A stretch of DNA of 64,000 nt, taken from assembly GCA_001632435.1 (NCBI GenBank), contig KV423995.1:72790-136789 (forward strand), written 5' to 3'. Below, piece by piece: positions 12,276 to 23,134 of this stretch. Origin of the DNA: Calocera cornea HHB12733. Taxonomy: Eukaryota; Basidiomycota; Dacrymycetes; Dacrymycetales; Dacrymycetaceae. A program made the translations under genes and the position numbers. The notes under the pieces were generated by a model that was given only the letters and a program-made list of their open reading frames with translations, was not told the origin of the DNA and did not search any database. Positions within the stretch are counted from its first letter, which is position 1, and the number at the start of each line of letters is the position of its first letter.

Positions 12276-15200
12276 CGGCCTGCTGGAGCTGGAGCTGGAG
12301 CTGGAGCTGGTGGTGGGGGTAGGCTTCCTATCGCGTGCATGCGGTCAGCGTGGGGGGTCGTGGTCGTGCGTTGTGTTGTGCTGTGTTGTGTGTGGTGGGG
12401 AGGAGGCGGGTGGGTCGGGGGATGTATGCGCAGAGAGGTATCGCCAGCAGAGGGGTATCGTCAAGCGTGGAACGAGCCGCGAGGTGGTGGTGGTGGTGGT
12501 GGGGTGGGGTAGCGCCGCCCCTCCGCCAAGCAGGCGAGCCACGCAGCGCAGGGCAGAAGCAGAAGCGAGCCACGACCTGTCCCGGCCAGCCCAGCCGGTC
12601 CGCGGGGCAACGGGACAGTCGGGAGCACGAGCAGCCGCGCCTGAAGAGGAATGGGCTCCTCTTCCTGTGTGCTCGTTGCCGTTGCGCAAGGGTGTGGTGC
12701 GCGGTGAGGAAAGTCTGGATGGGTGGGCAATTGAATGCGGGGTCAGGGTGCTGTCTCACCAGGGTGCGGGTGAAAGATGGTCGTGGGAGGGTGGGGGGTG
12801 AAAGGGAGGTAGCGTTGGGAGAAAGCGAGGTCCAATAATGAGGGAGAGTGCAGCAGGACGCCACAGAGAGAAAGAGGATGAGCCGCTCCCACCGTCTCGT
12901 CGCAGGCGCAGATCGTCCTCCTCCTCCACAACCCTCCGCGTGCATATACCTCGGCCCAATCCGGTTACAGCAGTACACGCCTACGCCCATCAGCCGGTTC
13001 GTTGCTCACCCTGTTTTTTTTGGGCTACTTAGAGCGGGATGCGGATGCAGGAATCGTCGGGTGCGCGGGGGCGTTTGGAAGCCACGCGCGTGTTCTGCTG
13101 TGGCGGGCACCATGCAGAAGAAAGGAAGTGTGCGGAATGTGGGAATAATGCGAATGGGAATGGGAATGGGCAATCTGGCCCGGGCTTCCTTCTCCTTCTT
13201 TCCTTTCCCAGTGGCGCGCCCGCCCTCGCTACCCGCGGAGGGTCCCGACAGCAGCCCCGGTAATTGCAATACAATCCTGCAGAAGCACGTCAAGGCCCCG
13301 CCAGCTCTGTTTACAATTGCATTGTTACATTACGTTGCCCTGACCCTGCCTGCCAGCCAGACTGCACAGTGGCCTAACTCCCCCGGGCCAATAACCAACC
13401 GCCCCGCTGAGGGCTTACAGCACGCGCGCGGGCCGGGCGTCCGCCCGCTGTCACTGGGCCCACTTACCACCGCCACTCGTTGGTACAGTACTCGTAGTAT
13501 ACAAATCGAGATCGGACGTGTGCCGTCTCAGTATTCTAGTAGAAGCGCGCGGAACAGGGCCCTCCTTCGCGCCTTCCCAGCTTCGTTTTCTCCTGCCGCC
13601 GCGGGCTGGCTGGAATGCGCGGCACATCCATTCAAGGAATGGGAGGGCTGGAATGGGCGCCACAGAAGGCACAAGGCACGCGCCGCCCGGCCCATGACGC
13701 GCGCGGTTGCTAGGCTGGCTCACCGCCGCTTGTGCTTCTAGCCTTCTGATCCGCGGCTGTCGCTCGCCCAGAAGCTCGGAAGGCTGTATGGGGATCGAAC
13801 ACGATGCTGGCCATGGCCATGGGATGGATGATATCCGCCCCTGCGCGCGGGCTATCGACAATGACCGACCAATCAATAGCCAATCACCGGGGGTCATCGT
13901 CCCCGCCGCGCAGCCGCTTCTTCCTCTCGATCGTGCTTCTCCATTCTCCATTCTCCATTCTCCATTCTCCCCTCTCTACTCTTCAGTCTTCATCCACCCC
14001 CAATTCCCCATCGGCACTGTTCACTCCGCACTCCGCATCCTCCGTTCCTGCCACCGTATCCCTCCCCGCCCATTTCCTCATCATCCAACGCCCCATTCCC
14101 CTTTCCGCGCTTCCTACATAGCCTTCATTTCCACACCCCGTTCCGGCATCCGTAAGCTTCCAATCTCGTAAGTCATCTCACCATCACGGCGCTTCTCCCG
14201 CCCCTGTCTCCCTTCCCCCTCTCCCTTCTCTCCACTCTGCTTCCCCCCCTCCCTTTCCCCGTCTCTTCCACCCCCGTTTCGGCCCACACCCCCGGGCCCG
14301 ACCTGCCGGCATCCGTCGTCCGTCGTCCGTGCCGTACACCTGTCGGAGGCTCAGCCCTGCCAAGCTAGACCACGGGGAAAGACATGACCGCACAGCGTGC
14401 CTCCTCCCGGGGCTCTGGACGCTCCACGCTCGGCTCCCGCTGTCAACGAGGAATCGACCCTCGACCCTCGACTCTCTTCCACGACGGCGCGGGCGGGGGC
14501 TGCCACAGCCTGCTGGTCCTCTCGTCTACCTCTCGCGACCCGCGGCGGTCGACCCTCCCGGTCCGTCGGCTGGGGATGGAGAACGTGTTCCTTCCCCCAA
14601 CTCCAAGCCCTCGGCTCGGACTGATACTGATAACGGCACGCCCTCCGCCTCGCACCGCGTTCCCCAGTTCCGTTCTATCGAACCTCCCAGCCTTCTCTCC
14701 GCCCTTCTTCAGACCATCCGACCACCTGACCACTCGGGCGCCCCCTCCTCTCGCGTGTTGAGCTCAGATCTCCTCTCGCTCTTCCAATCCGCCCCTGTCC
14801 CAGTACTTGCTCTTCCTCCTCCGCTCGCGTTCAGCCCCTGCTGCCCCTGTGCCCCGGGCTTCTGCTTCTGCGCTCGCACAGCCCGCGCCCGATCGACCGG
14901 CTCCTTTTTCCCTACTGTTCAGTTCCTACTGTTCCTTCCAGCACGCTCGATGTTCATGCAGTTACGGAATCACGGAGCCGTCGGAGCTGGGTCTGTGTTC
15001 ACGCGGACTTGGGAGCTTGGCGGGCAGAAAGGCAGGTGCCACCAGGGAGTTGCATTTCCTCCTTCTCCTTCTGATTCTCGTTCTGCCCTGGCGGCTTTGG
15101 AAGGGTGTACGGAATACGGAACATGCTGTATTGTATGCCCCGGAGTGAGGAGTGAGTGAGGAAGGGAGGGTGCTGATCATGATCCTACCGAGTCGTACCG

Positions 15201-15848
15201 GACCGGAGAAGCTCGCATCACCGCCGCCCACCTCTACGCCCGTCCGGACCTCCGGTTAGATCGGGCGCTGGCACTGGCAGTGCGAGTGCCTCCTGCCCCC
15301 CCCCAGCCCCGGGGGACGGCCAGGGAGAGGATCCAGAGGGATGGTCGGCGAGGAGAGCGGATCAGGAGCGGGGAACGGTATGACGCCATGAATGTCTCAA
15401 TATGGATATCCTCGATATTCCGCGACGTGCGATACAAAGGAGAGATGAGGGCGGCCAGAGTCCGATTGCGCGTGCGCATGACATGAAGTGACAGTGCGAG
15501 AAGGGGAGAGGAGGGAGTGATTGCAGGCGGACGTAGCTTGTGGGACGGGAGAGGACAGAACTGACTGAACAATTGAGAAAGTGAGAGTGAGAGTGAGAAT
15601 GTGACAGTGGGAGGGCAGATCGTCCGTCTATCCATCCATGCGAGAAAACAAAACAATAAACAATAAACAATGCCTATAAAGCTAAAGATACACTGTGTTC
15701 CTTCCTGCGCCCCGGGGGCACTGGCGCTGCACCTGCCCCCTCCCCTCGCCCGGAAGGCGCCCCGTACCCCACACAACCACACCATGAGCCAACGACGCTG
15801 CACACCGCGAGCTCCTGCCCAGGCCAACTTTCCACTGCCGTCGCCGGG
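12276..15848. other. Gene-poor 3.5-kb stretch with pyrimidine-rich tracts
   Basis: Many overlapping open frames exist here, but none shows a recognisable domain, splice logic or consistent composition; the high GC content keeps random frames open. Long C/T tracts occur around 13930-14280, including a CCATTCTC microsatellite near 13940-13970, typical of basidiomycete promoters or 5' leaders. A plus-strand frame around 14329-15159 (containing VPQFRSIEPPSLLSALLQT) is the best candidate for a missed gene but is not convincing. Confidence 0.4.
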
Positions 15849-16840
15849 TCATGACAAGTGCGCCCACTGCTCCTCCGCGTCGTCCGTCCCGAACACCTTT
15901 GTGCGGTCCGGCTGCCCCAGGCGCGGGGCCGGAGGCGGCACGCTACTGGGCGTGGATGCCTCGTGCCCCGCGTCGAACACCACCCCCGCCGTCTGTGCCC
16001 TCCCGCGCCCCCCGCCAGCCCCATACCCCGGGAACAACGGCCTAGCCGCCTCAGGCTCCTCCTCGGCCAGCTGCGCATCCTCGTCATACAAGTCGATATC
16101 GAGTGCGTACCCTGCCCTGCGTGCCTGGGACAGGTCGATAGGCGTCGGGCGGGCAAAGATGCTCCGCCCGGACTTGCGCAGCACGTTTGCGAGGCGGGTG
16201 AATTGGAGCACGTTGCGCGCGACGAGGAGGAGCGTGTCGAGGAGCTCTTCCCGCTGCGAGGTGCTGGAGCAGCCGGAGATGGCGAGGAATAGGAGCGTTG
16301 TCACGCAGAAGAGGGTCACGAAGATGTCCAGGTAGTTGAACGGTGATTTCCAGAATTTCTGCCCGGGGGGGTTAGCAGGAGCAGAGAGCAGGAAGGGGCC
16401 CGGGAAAAGGGAAGTAGTAGAGAAACGCACCCGGCCGAACGCCACAAGCCGGATCGCAACCTCGATGATCATGCCCGCGTTTATGAGTATCTCGAGCACG
16501 TAGAAGGCAATTCCCGGGCAGCCCTCGAGCAGGGAGAGCACGACGGTCGTGAGGGAGAGGGCGGCCATGCCGAGGTAGAGGAAGATGTAGGTGCGCGAGT
16601 GGACGAAGCGGTTCGCGAGCGCCGCCGCGAGCTCTTGTCGTGTTTGGTTGTATTGTGTGCGGAAGGGGCTGTAAAATATCAGATCTGTTGAGCCGGCTGT
16701 TTCTGATAGAAGTGGGTGAACACGCACATGTCCACTGTGGAAGCGTCGTCTGAAGGCAGGCCGATCTCGCGCTCAAGCTGCTCGAGCTCGTCCTCCTCCG
16801 GCGGGGCGGCTAAGCGCTCTTCCTCCGGTCTGCTGGCCAT
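15849..16840 (-). CDS. Voltage-sensor-type four-helix ion transport domain protein
   Basis: Exons 16728-16840, 16431-16668 and 15849-16358 give 286 aa. The acidic N terminus (MASRPEEERLAAPPEEDELE) is followed by four hydrophobic helices: S1 around YIFLYLGMAALSLTTVVLSL; S2 AFYVLEILINAGMIIEVAIR, with an acidic and a basic residue one turn apart; S3 NYLDIFVTLFCVTTLLFLAI, with the conserved Asn and Asp; and an S4-like helix LLLVARNVLQFTRLANVLRK with Arg at spaced positions. No pore helices S5-S6 follow; the rest is a 110-residue soluble tail. This matches the first half of a voltage-gated channel repeat and resembles a conserved fungal family of unknown transport activity. A proton channel like Hv1 is possible, but I see no S1 aspartate at the expected place. 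Confidence 0.75.
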
Positions 16841-17233
16841 CATCCCAGTACTTCCAAACGGGCAAACAAATCAGAAAGATGGGTATAAAGGTGCTGGGCG
16901 CTGTGCTGTGGTCGTGCGTGGAGGGAAAGGGGGTTGGCAAGCGCAGGCGCAGCGCCTAACACTGGCATTGCCCAACTTGGTGGCTTATGTAAGGATCACA
17001 GCCACCGCGTTCGTACAGTCCTTGGCGAGGGCGCCGCTGGCTCTTTGCTTGTCAGAGTTGGGAATGGCGAGACCAGGTCAAGTCCGCTATGACCTGGGTC
17101 ACTTCTCTCATCACTCTTTGCGCATACTCACAGCACGGTCTACGAAACTGAGACGTCGAATTCGTTGCATGAGGATTGCATTACAAAACAATCACTACTT
17201 CAAGAGGCGGAGGCATACTTTCCCCGGGTGTAT
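16841..17233. other. Intergenic region upstream of the ion-transport gene
   Basis: 393 bp between two minus-strand genes: the promoter of the first and the 3' end of the second. No other signal seen. Confidence 0.4.
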
Positions 17234-18465
17234 CTAAGCCGAGAGCTCCCTGACGGTCTTGATGGCGTCCGCAACGGACTCCGCAAGGGAGATGTATTTC
17301 AGCCCGAGGATCCTGTTGGCCTTACTCGAGTCGGGACCAGAGGCGGACCCGCGCTCGACGCCGGGGACACCGCGGGGAATCCCTTCGATCTTGGGCTCGA
17401 CGCTCGCGACCGTGTCGAGGACGTCCTGCCAGAAGAAGGTACCGGCCGAGATGATCAGGCGTTCTTCGGACGCCTCGGCCACTTGCAGCGCCCGCACATG
17501 CCCGGTGGCAGTATCGCGCACGTCAATCCATGCCCCGCCTTCGTTCCCCAGCGCCTTGGCGTCCCGCTCCTGCATGAGGTTGCCGTACAGGAAGCTTTGC
17601 GGCTTGCCGTTAGTCTGGGCAACGTCAGTCTCTGCCAATCGATCGGCCAAGCAGTTCACGCACTTCGTGGATGAGCGGCCCAAACACGTAAGGCGGGAGG
17701 ATGGTCGTCAGGTCCCACTTGATCTCCCTCTTGTGCAGACCGTAGAACAGCCACGCCTCCTTCTCCGCCAGCGCCTTGGCAGCAAAGTAGAAGAGGTACG
17801 CAGGGGCACCCTCCTTGTTCTTCGTCACCTCGTCAATCGCATACTCGTTCCAGTCTTTGTCGGTGTACGTGTAGCTGTTGCCGTGCGGCTGCATGAGCGC
17901 AACGACGGACGAGGTCACGATGACGCGCTTGACGGAGGTGCCGTGCTTGAGCACACTTTCGAGGAGGGTCTTGGTGGCCTCGATGGCAGGGACGACAACC
18001 TCTGAAGCAGGATCAGCTATCAACCGCCTTTTCGTCAACTGCCTGCGGCTCACCATCGTAAGTGCCTGTAAAGGTCACGGGCGAAGCAGTATGGAGCACC
18101 GCGTCAACGCCGACCACACTCTTGTCAAACGCGCCTGGGGCGGTGATATCGGCCACCTCCTCGATCTCGAGCTTGTCGCCGTACTGGGCGAACTTGCGCT
18201 TCAGGTAGTCACCTTTGGAGGCGGAGCGGACGGTGCCGCGGACGGAGTATCCCGCCTCGAGCAGGTACCGCAGGATCCAGACAGCGATGAAGCCGTTGGC
18301 ACCGGTGAGGAGGACCTTGGAGGGGGCGTTGACGACGGTCATATTGGTGCTAGTTGGGCGGGAAGAGGAGCGGGGTGTTGGCTTGGGAGGTTGCTGCGGT
18401 TTGGCTTGGGGCTTTTCCGGTTCGGTTTTGGGTTGAAGGCAGAAGAGACGTGCCAGCCAGCTCAT
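17234..18465 (-). CDS. NAD(P)-dependent extended SDR reductase (dihydroflavonol-reductase/Gre2-like)
   Basis: Exons 18054-18465, 17664-18016 and 17234-17614. The likely start is the internal MTVVNAPSKVLLTG at 18342 (340 aa) rather than the upstream Met (381 aa), because the extra 41 residues are Pro/Gln-rich. The N-terminal Rossmann motif is TGANGFIAVWILRYLLEAG, then VRGTVRS, and DAVLHTASPV. The catalytic Tyr and Lys appear as YFAAK after VIVTSSVVAL. The family reduces aldehydes or ketones with NADPH; the substrate is unknown. The first intron is only 37 bp (18017-18053) if the conserved DP of DADPASEVVVPAIEATKT is kept; a 52-bp alternative deletes that motif. Cytosolic, with no membrane segment. 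Confidence 0.8.
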
Positions 18466-19625
18466 GCTTTATAGATAACCAGCCCCCCATATCCAGAAGT
18501 CACTTTTATAAGCAGAGAGCGGCCTAGATAGATCTCAACGGCCTGTGGCAAGAGCAGCAATAGGGTCGAGCGAGACGATTACTAATCAAAGAGGGACGCG
18601 TATCGTCTTGACACGCGCCTAGAACACCCCAAAGCGCCAAGAGGACCTTCCAGGACGGCTCCCAGGTGCGCCCATGATGGTCGGCTCTAGGGTTTCGTGC
18701 CGTATCCGGGTGTGTTGGAGGGGGCTGGAAGGCTCATGCCAAAGTCTCGAAGCTTAGCAAGAGGTTGGCAGGGTTTCGTGGGAGCAAGAGGGACGTGGTC
18801 AGCGGCACAATCCCCGCGGAAGTGTGGGCTGGACCCCTGCTGATTCAGCAGAAACGCGTCGAGATGAGCTATTATTGGAGCCTTTGCTGACAAAGTCACA
18901 TCGTGCCCTGCGCGGGCATCGCTGGTGGCTAACGCGTCCAACGCACTACACGCTTATCTAGGATCCCGCCAAGACAACATCTGGCTTAGGGATGATTAGT
19001 GGTCCAGACCGAACCACGAAACGCAGTGGTCTTGTGGTCCAGTCCGAGACTGGTCCGGTCCTACTGTATGTAGGTCCAGGACGGCACTGAGAGTTTTGGA
19101 AATCGTGAACTGGTTCAGGACCAAGCTGAAATGGTGCCGGACTGAACCGGACTGAACCGGACTACAATCATCACTAACCTTTGCGGACAGAATCAGAGCT
19201 TGCCCCACGCAAAAAATGTGTCGTTTCCGGGTGATATGTTGGGGTCATGAGCGCATTACCGACATGCAGTGGCCCTTGACTGGTGATACGGTAACAGCGC
19301 TGTAGATGAACGTGAGGTACGGTACAGTAGTATGCAGAGGAGAGCGTGGCCGAGCAGCTCGCTTCCCGGAACTCTCGGCTTTCAGCACTCCTCCCTTGGC
19401 CCTCCCCTCCTTCCCGCATGCGATGTATGCTAATGACTGGATAGCAACATACATATAACCCGCGCAAGTGACTCGGTAATTATTCCTAATATTTAGTGAT
19501 ACAGCACAGTCACGAACCAATTGTGAACGAAATCGTTAGACGAATATGAGGAAGACGAGGACAATGTAGAACTGAACAGTTCAGATTGCGACACGCCACG
19601 GCCGAAACAGGGTGTCTGTTGCCAA
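18466..19625. other. Intergenic region containing a small inverted-repeat element
   Basis: About 1.16 kb with no credible gene. It holds the MITE-like repeat at 18986-19177, described separately. Confidence 0.4.
18986..19177. mobile_element. MITE-like repeat with TTAGKGATGATT ends
   Basis: A 192-bp block whose ends are imperfect inverted repeats: TTAGGGATGATTAGTGGTCC on the left and TTAGTGATGATTGTAGTCCG read inward from the right. The interior is a patchwork of GGTCC/GGACC and ACTGAACCGG units, including an ACTGAACCGG direct repeat near 19141-19160. It carries no coding capacity. No clear target duplication is visible. Confidence 0.5.
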
Positions 19626-21413
19626 TTACAGCCGGGCACCCGCGGCCCAGGGGCGTTGAAAGATCATGATAGCTACTCTCGACCCGTTGTACATGTAGGG
19701 CCCGGGGGATGATCTGAAAGTCTCCTTAGACAGTATCTGGATGGGAAAAACCCGCTACTCACAACATGTGGAGGTCCCTCAACTGATGGAACTCCTCCAC
19801 CCATTCGGGGATATTGATCTTCTGCCGCAGCCCTCGCTCACCGGCCTTACTGTTCTTCTCGATTTCAGCATTCTCTTGGTAAAGCGAGGACAGGATGCGG
19901 CTCTCCATCGCGTTCGCGCCTAACGCTAGAGTGCGCCACCAGCGATGCGCCATCTTCTCATCATCCGGCTCCATGGTCGACACCTCCATATGGTATACAT
20001 CAATGCCTTCTATTGTTGGAATCCTGCCCAAGGCAGCAAGGACATGGTCGGCCCAGTCCCGCTGCGCTTTGTTGGCATCGCGGATACCCTTCATCTGGAG
20101 CATGTCTTGAAATGCACGATCGTAGGTATAGCGTCTTTGTGACTCGAACGGAGCTATATACTCGAAGACGGGAGGGAACCACCCATCATCGACAAGCTGA
20201 AAGATGCTATCAGCAAAACCCATCAAATCATAAGGGCGTGGCATCTCGCCTCAAAGATGCCGCCAGGAGCGAGCAGAGCTGTGACGTTTTCAAGAACCTC
20301 AGGCCACTACGTGGTCCGTCAGTGTGGGATCACCAGTCAGGACAAAATACTCACCTCCTCCCAACGGATAGCCAAAGCCATGTTTGCCATTCGAATGTAG
20401 TCATACTGCCTGTCTCGCAGGGCCTGCGGTAACATCCCATTGCGCGGTACCCCGGCCAAAGTAGCAACGAGCGGTCCAGCAGAGGACAGATGGGGGGGGT
20501 TGCACAATAGGTTTCCTTCAGTGAAATGCACCCGCGGCCCAAGTCCTGGAAGAAGAAGATTATGGAAATCAAAAGCGAAGAACTCGGCGTTCTGGATTAG
20601 GAACGGTAAGTTGCACATCCACCAGCCACCCTCAGGAGCTTACCGGCCAGTAATCTTTAGCATCCCGGATCCAGTAGCCATAGCCCGCTCCGATATCGAG
20701 AACGCTCACGGGCGGTCGGCCGTGAGTGCTCTTCCAGTCGTGAAATGTAGGTCCAATATACACGCGATCGATGCCATTCGACCTCATTCGACTGTATATG
20801 AGGCCATACAAGTACTTCTCCCTGAAAGTAAGAGTGAGCGCCGGGAGTTCCAAAGCGAGTCGCGACATGAGGTCTCTTACAGTCGTCTTGCTTCTTCACC
20901 CACGTCAAGGGGATATGAAAGATGCACAAGCTGGCGATTATTCTGATCTGGCATATCTCGCGCATGTACGGGTAGTTTCCGGCGAGTCGTTCGTTTCTTG
21001 TAGGTTTCGCCGGGCCAGGGTTCTCCCTCCTGCTCGGAATCCGACAGAAAGTCTGGATTCGGAACCCTTAGAGGTGCTCCCGTCGAAGGCGAGGCTACAG
21101 AGAACGGCCCTGCGCGAGTAGCACGGCTCGGGAGCCGTGCATCGATGGGCAGAGAGCTGTTAGGTGGGATGAAGGTTTGATGTCGCCTCGAGCCCGCGGC
21201 GGCGGACGGCATGGTTGGCAATTCTGGGACGGGAGGAAACATTGTCGATGGACCGCGAGTCCGTGAGCTGCCCATTTGGTCTGTGCGGCTACCAGCTGCG
21301 GTGGAGTCGGTCGAGGTAGGATTGGTTACGGTGGGGACCGAGGTCCGGGAACGACTGGAAAATGGCGCGAGGCGACGGCGAACGAATCCCTGGCTGTCAG
21401 GAGCGGCAGCCAT
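19626..21413 (-). CDS. SAM-dependent methyltransferase, copy 1
   Basis: Six exons (20881-21413, 20644-20821, 20355-20591, 20250-20306, 19763-20196, 19626-19713) join in frame to 508 aa. About 170 disordered residues lead into a class I methyltransferase fold: SAM-binding VLDIGAGYGYWIRD, then FFAFDFHN, YDYIRMANMALAI, VLENVTALLAPGGIFE and the strand-rich C terminus ending AIMIFQRPW. Gene structure was fixed by comparison with the paralogue at 29361-31256, which shares five of its six introns at identical positions. Two differences stand out: the fourth intron here has a GC donor (GCGAGA, 20197-20249), and one intron of the other copy is missing, so the corresponding stretch is read as coding. 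The substrate is unknown. Confidence 0.8.
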
Positions 21414-22340
21414 CGTATGCGTGTGTGGGTGGGAGTTGAAATCGTCTGTTCTATAGGTGAAAGCTTCAGAGCGCTGGGCGTTAGTACCAGTTTCCAAGTC
21501 ATGCACTTCTGGGTTCGCTGGTAGACCTTATTCCGATGGTCATAGACACAGGTCAAGCGCCTTGGTGAACGCGAACGGCGAACGCGAGGCGGGGAAAGGG
21601 GCTAGGAGAATTCGAGGGGATACCATCGGATGAGAGATAAGGCGCTTGTCGGTGTTTTGCGCCGATGGCCCAAATGCGGCAAAGGGCTCAGGAATACAGG
21701 GCTGCGGATGGGAGGCACTGCGATGGCGTGGTCAATTGACCAGTGCTAACGCGCACATACTCAGGCGCCCCGCCATCATCAAGATAACGAAATCCGTACG
21801 TGCCAACCAGCAGCAGTACCGAAGTCTCCCTCAACTGTCAAGATCATTCATCGCCGAGGCCAAAGCGGATTCCAAGGTCAACCGCACCAAGCGCATTAAT
21901 TCGACTTCTCCTGTGCCCAAAAGGTCTATTGCATCCCCAGACTGATGGATGAGATCAGATAGACCACACCATGCTTCGATGCTGGCTCTGTCGAAAGCAT
22001 ATCAGAAGATCGTCTCGAGATTCGCGGTGCTTCAGCCCAGCCAGCGGAGCCCATGAGGAGCCTCCCTCGAGCCTCATGTAGGAACCTCATATAGGAAGCA
22101 CGCGCGTTCCTTGACCATACCATGAGGACAGGTCACATGGAGAGCACCGCCGCGAGAGCCGCGATCAAAGCCAGGACCGAATGTTGAAGCCCTTTGATTG
22201 CAGTCGCCCTGCGCCCGGAGTTGTCGGAGATTAATTATCCGTGAAATGCACAGCCACTCCCTTTCCCAAATTTCGCGCCAAAGCGGGTCGACCGCGCCGC
22301 CTCGACCCTCTCATCAGCGCCTCTTGATGACCTCGCGACC
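21414..22340. promoter_or_regulatory. Divergent region between methyltransferase copy 1 and mL40
   Basis: 927 bp holding both promoters. Small open frames here have no recognisable content. Confidence 0.4.
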
Positions 22341-22922
22341 ATGTTCAACACCTATCTACGCGTTCGCCCACAGCGAGTTCTCGCTATACCCTCGGTGCTT
22401 ACCCGGTCATATGCTGCTAAGGCCAGGACGGGGAAGAGAGGAGAAAGGCCGACGGGCGACCAGCGTATCAACATCATGAAGCACGCTCTGTATCCGCCCG
22501 TACCGATGGGCCGAAAGGGCCCCTCACCGATTGGCACATACCGATCAGATGTCCGAAAGCTCCTCGAGGTTGTCATACCTGGTGCGGAGGTCCACGAGAC
22601 GATCACGCGCGCATGGATGCTCCACCAGCGGGAGCTCCGAGAGGCACGCGAGGAGGACCTGCGCCGGAAGTTCGAGTGCATGAAGGAGGCGCTCGATGAG
22701 CTGGAGAGGGTGGACGACAAGCTATACAAGATGGCGATCTACAAGCCGAACGTCAGAAAGCTCACTGAGGAGGAGAGGGAGGCCATGAAGGGCGTCCGGG
22801 GGCATGCTGCAAGACGCGCGGTCGAGGCGAAGAACGAGAGGTTGTTTCCACGAGAACTGCGTCTACCGACAGACACACCGAGAAGAGACGGTTGGGATCA
22901 TGACTGGAAGGCAAAGCAGTGA
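22341..22922 (+). CDS. MRPL28: Mitochondrial large-subunit ribosomal protein mL40
   Basis: Single exon, 193 aa. The N terminus MFNTYLRVRPQRVLAIPSVL has Arg, no acidic residues and hydrophobic spacing, a typical mitochondrial presequence. The body has LHQRELREAREEDLRRKFEC and ends LFPRELRLPTDTPRRDGWDH, which parallels the yeast Mrpl28 ending (FP-x-E-x-K/R-x-PTD-x-P...W). It is a structural protein of the mitochondrial 54S/39S subunit. The single start is unambiguous because the presequence begins there. Confidence 0.8.
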   Translation: MFNTYLRVRPQRVLAIPSVLTRSYAAKARTGKRGERPTGDQRINIMKHALYPPVPMGRKGPSPIGTYRSDVRKLLEVVIPGAEVHETITRAWMLHQRELREAREEDLRRKFECMKEALDELERVDDKLYKMAIYKPNVRKLTEEEREAMKGVRGHAARRAVEAKNERLFPRELRLPTDTPRRDGWDHDWKAKQ

Positions 22923-23134
22923 GGCATTGGAAGCATACTAGCGGGGTGTGGGATGTGTACTGGGTACGCCTTGTCGCCTGCTGGCCCGGACAATCCTTCT
23001 GACCATGTCCCAGTCGGCTGATGTTAGCCCACCGAACGCACCGCAGTGTTTCTTCGGGGGCACGAGTGACATCAGATCATTAATTCATGGTCTTACACCT
23101 CGTGTAATACTACTCATCGAACATTTCTCGTTAC

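Noticed and set aside
14329..15159. 276-codon open frame in the gene-poor region
   Set aside because: All three frames are similarly open, composition is C/T-tract driven, and no splice model improves it.
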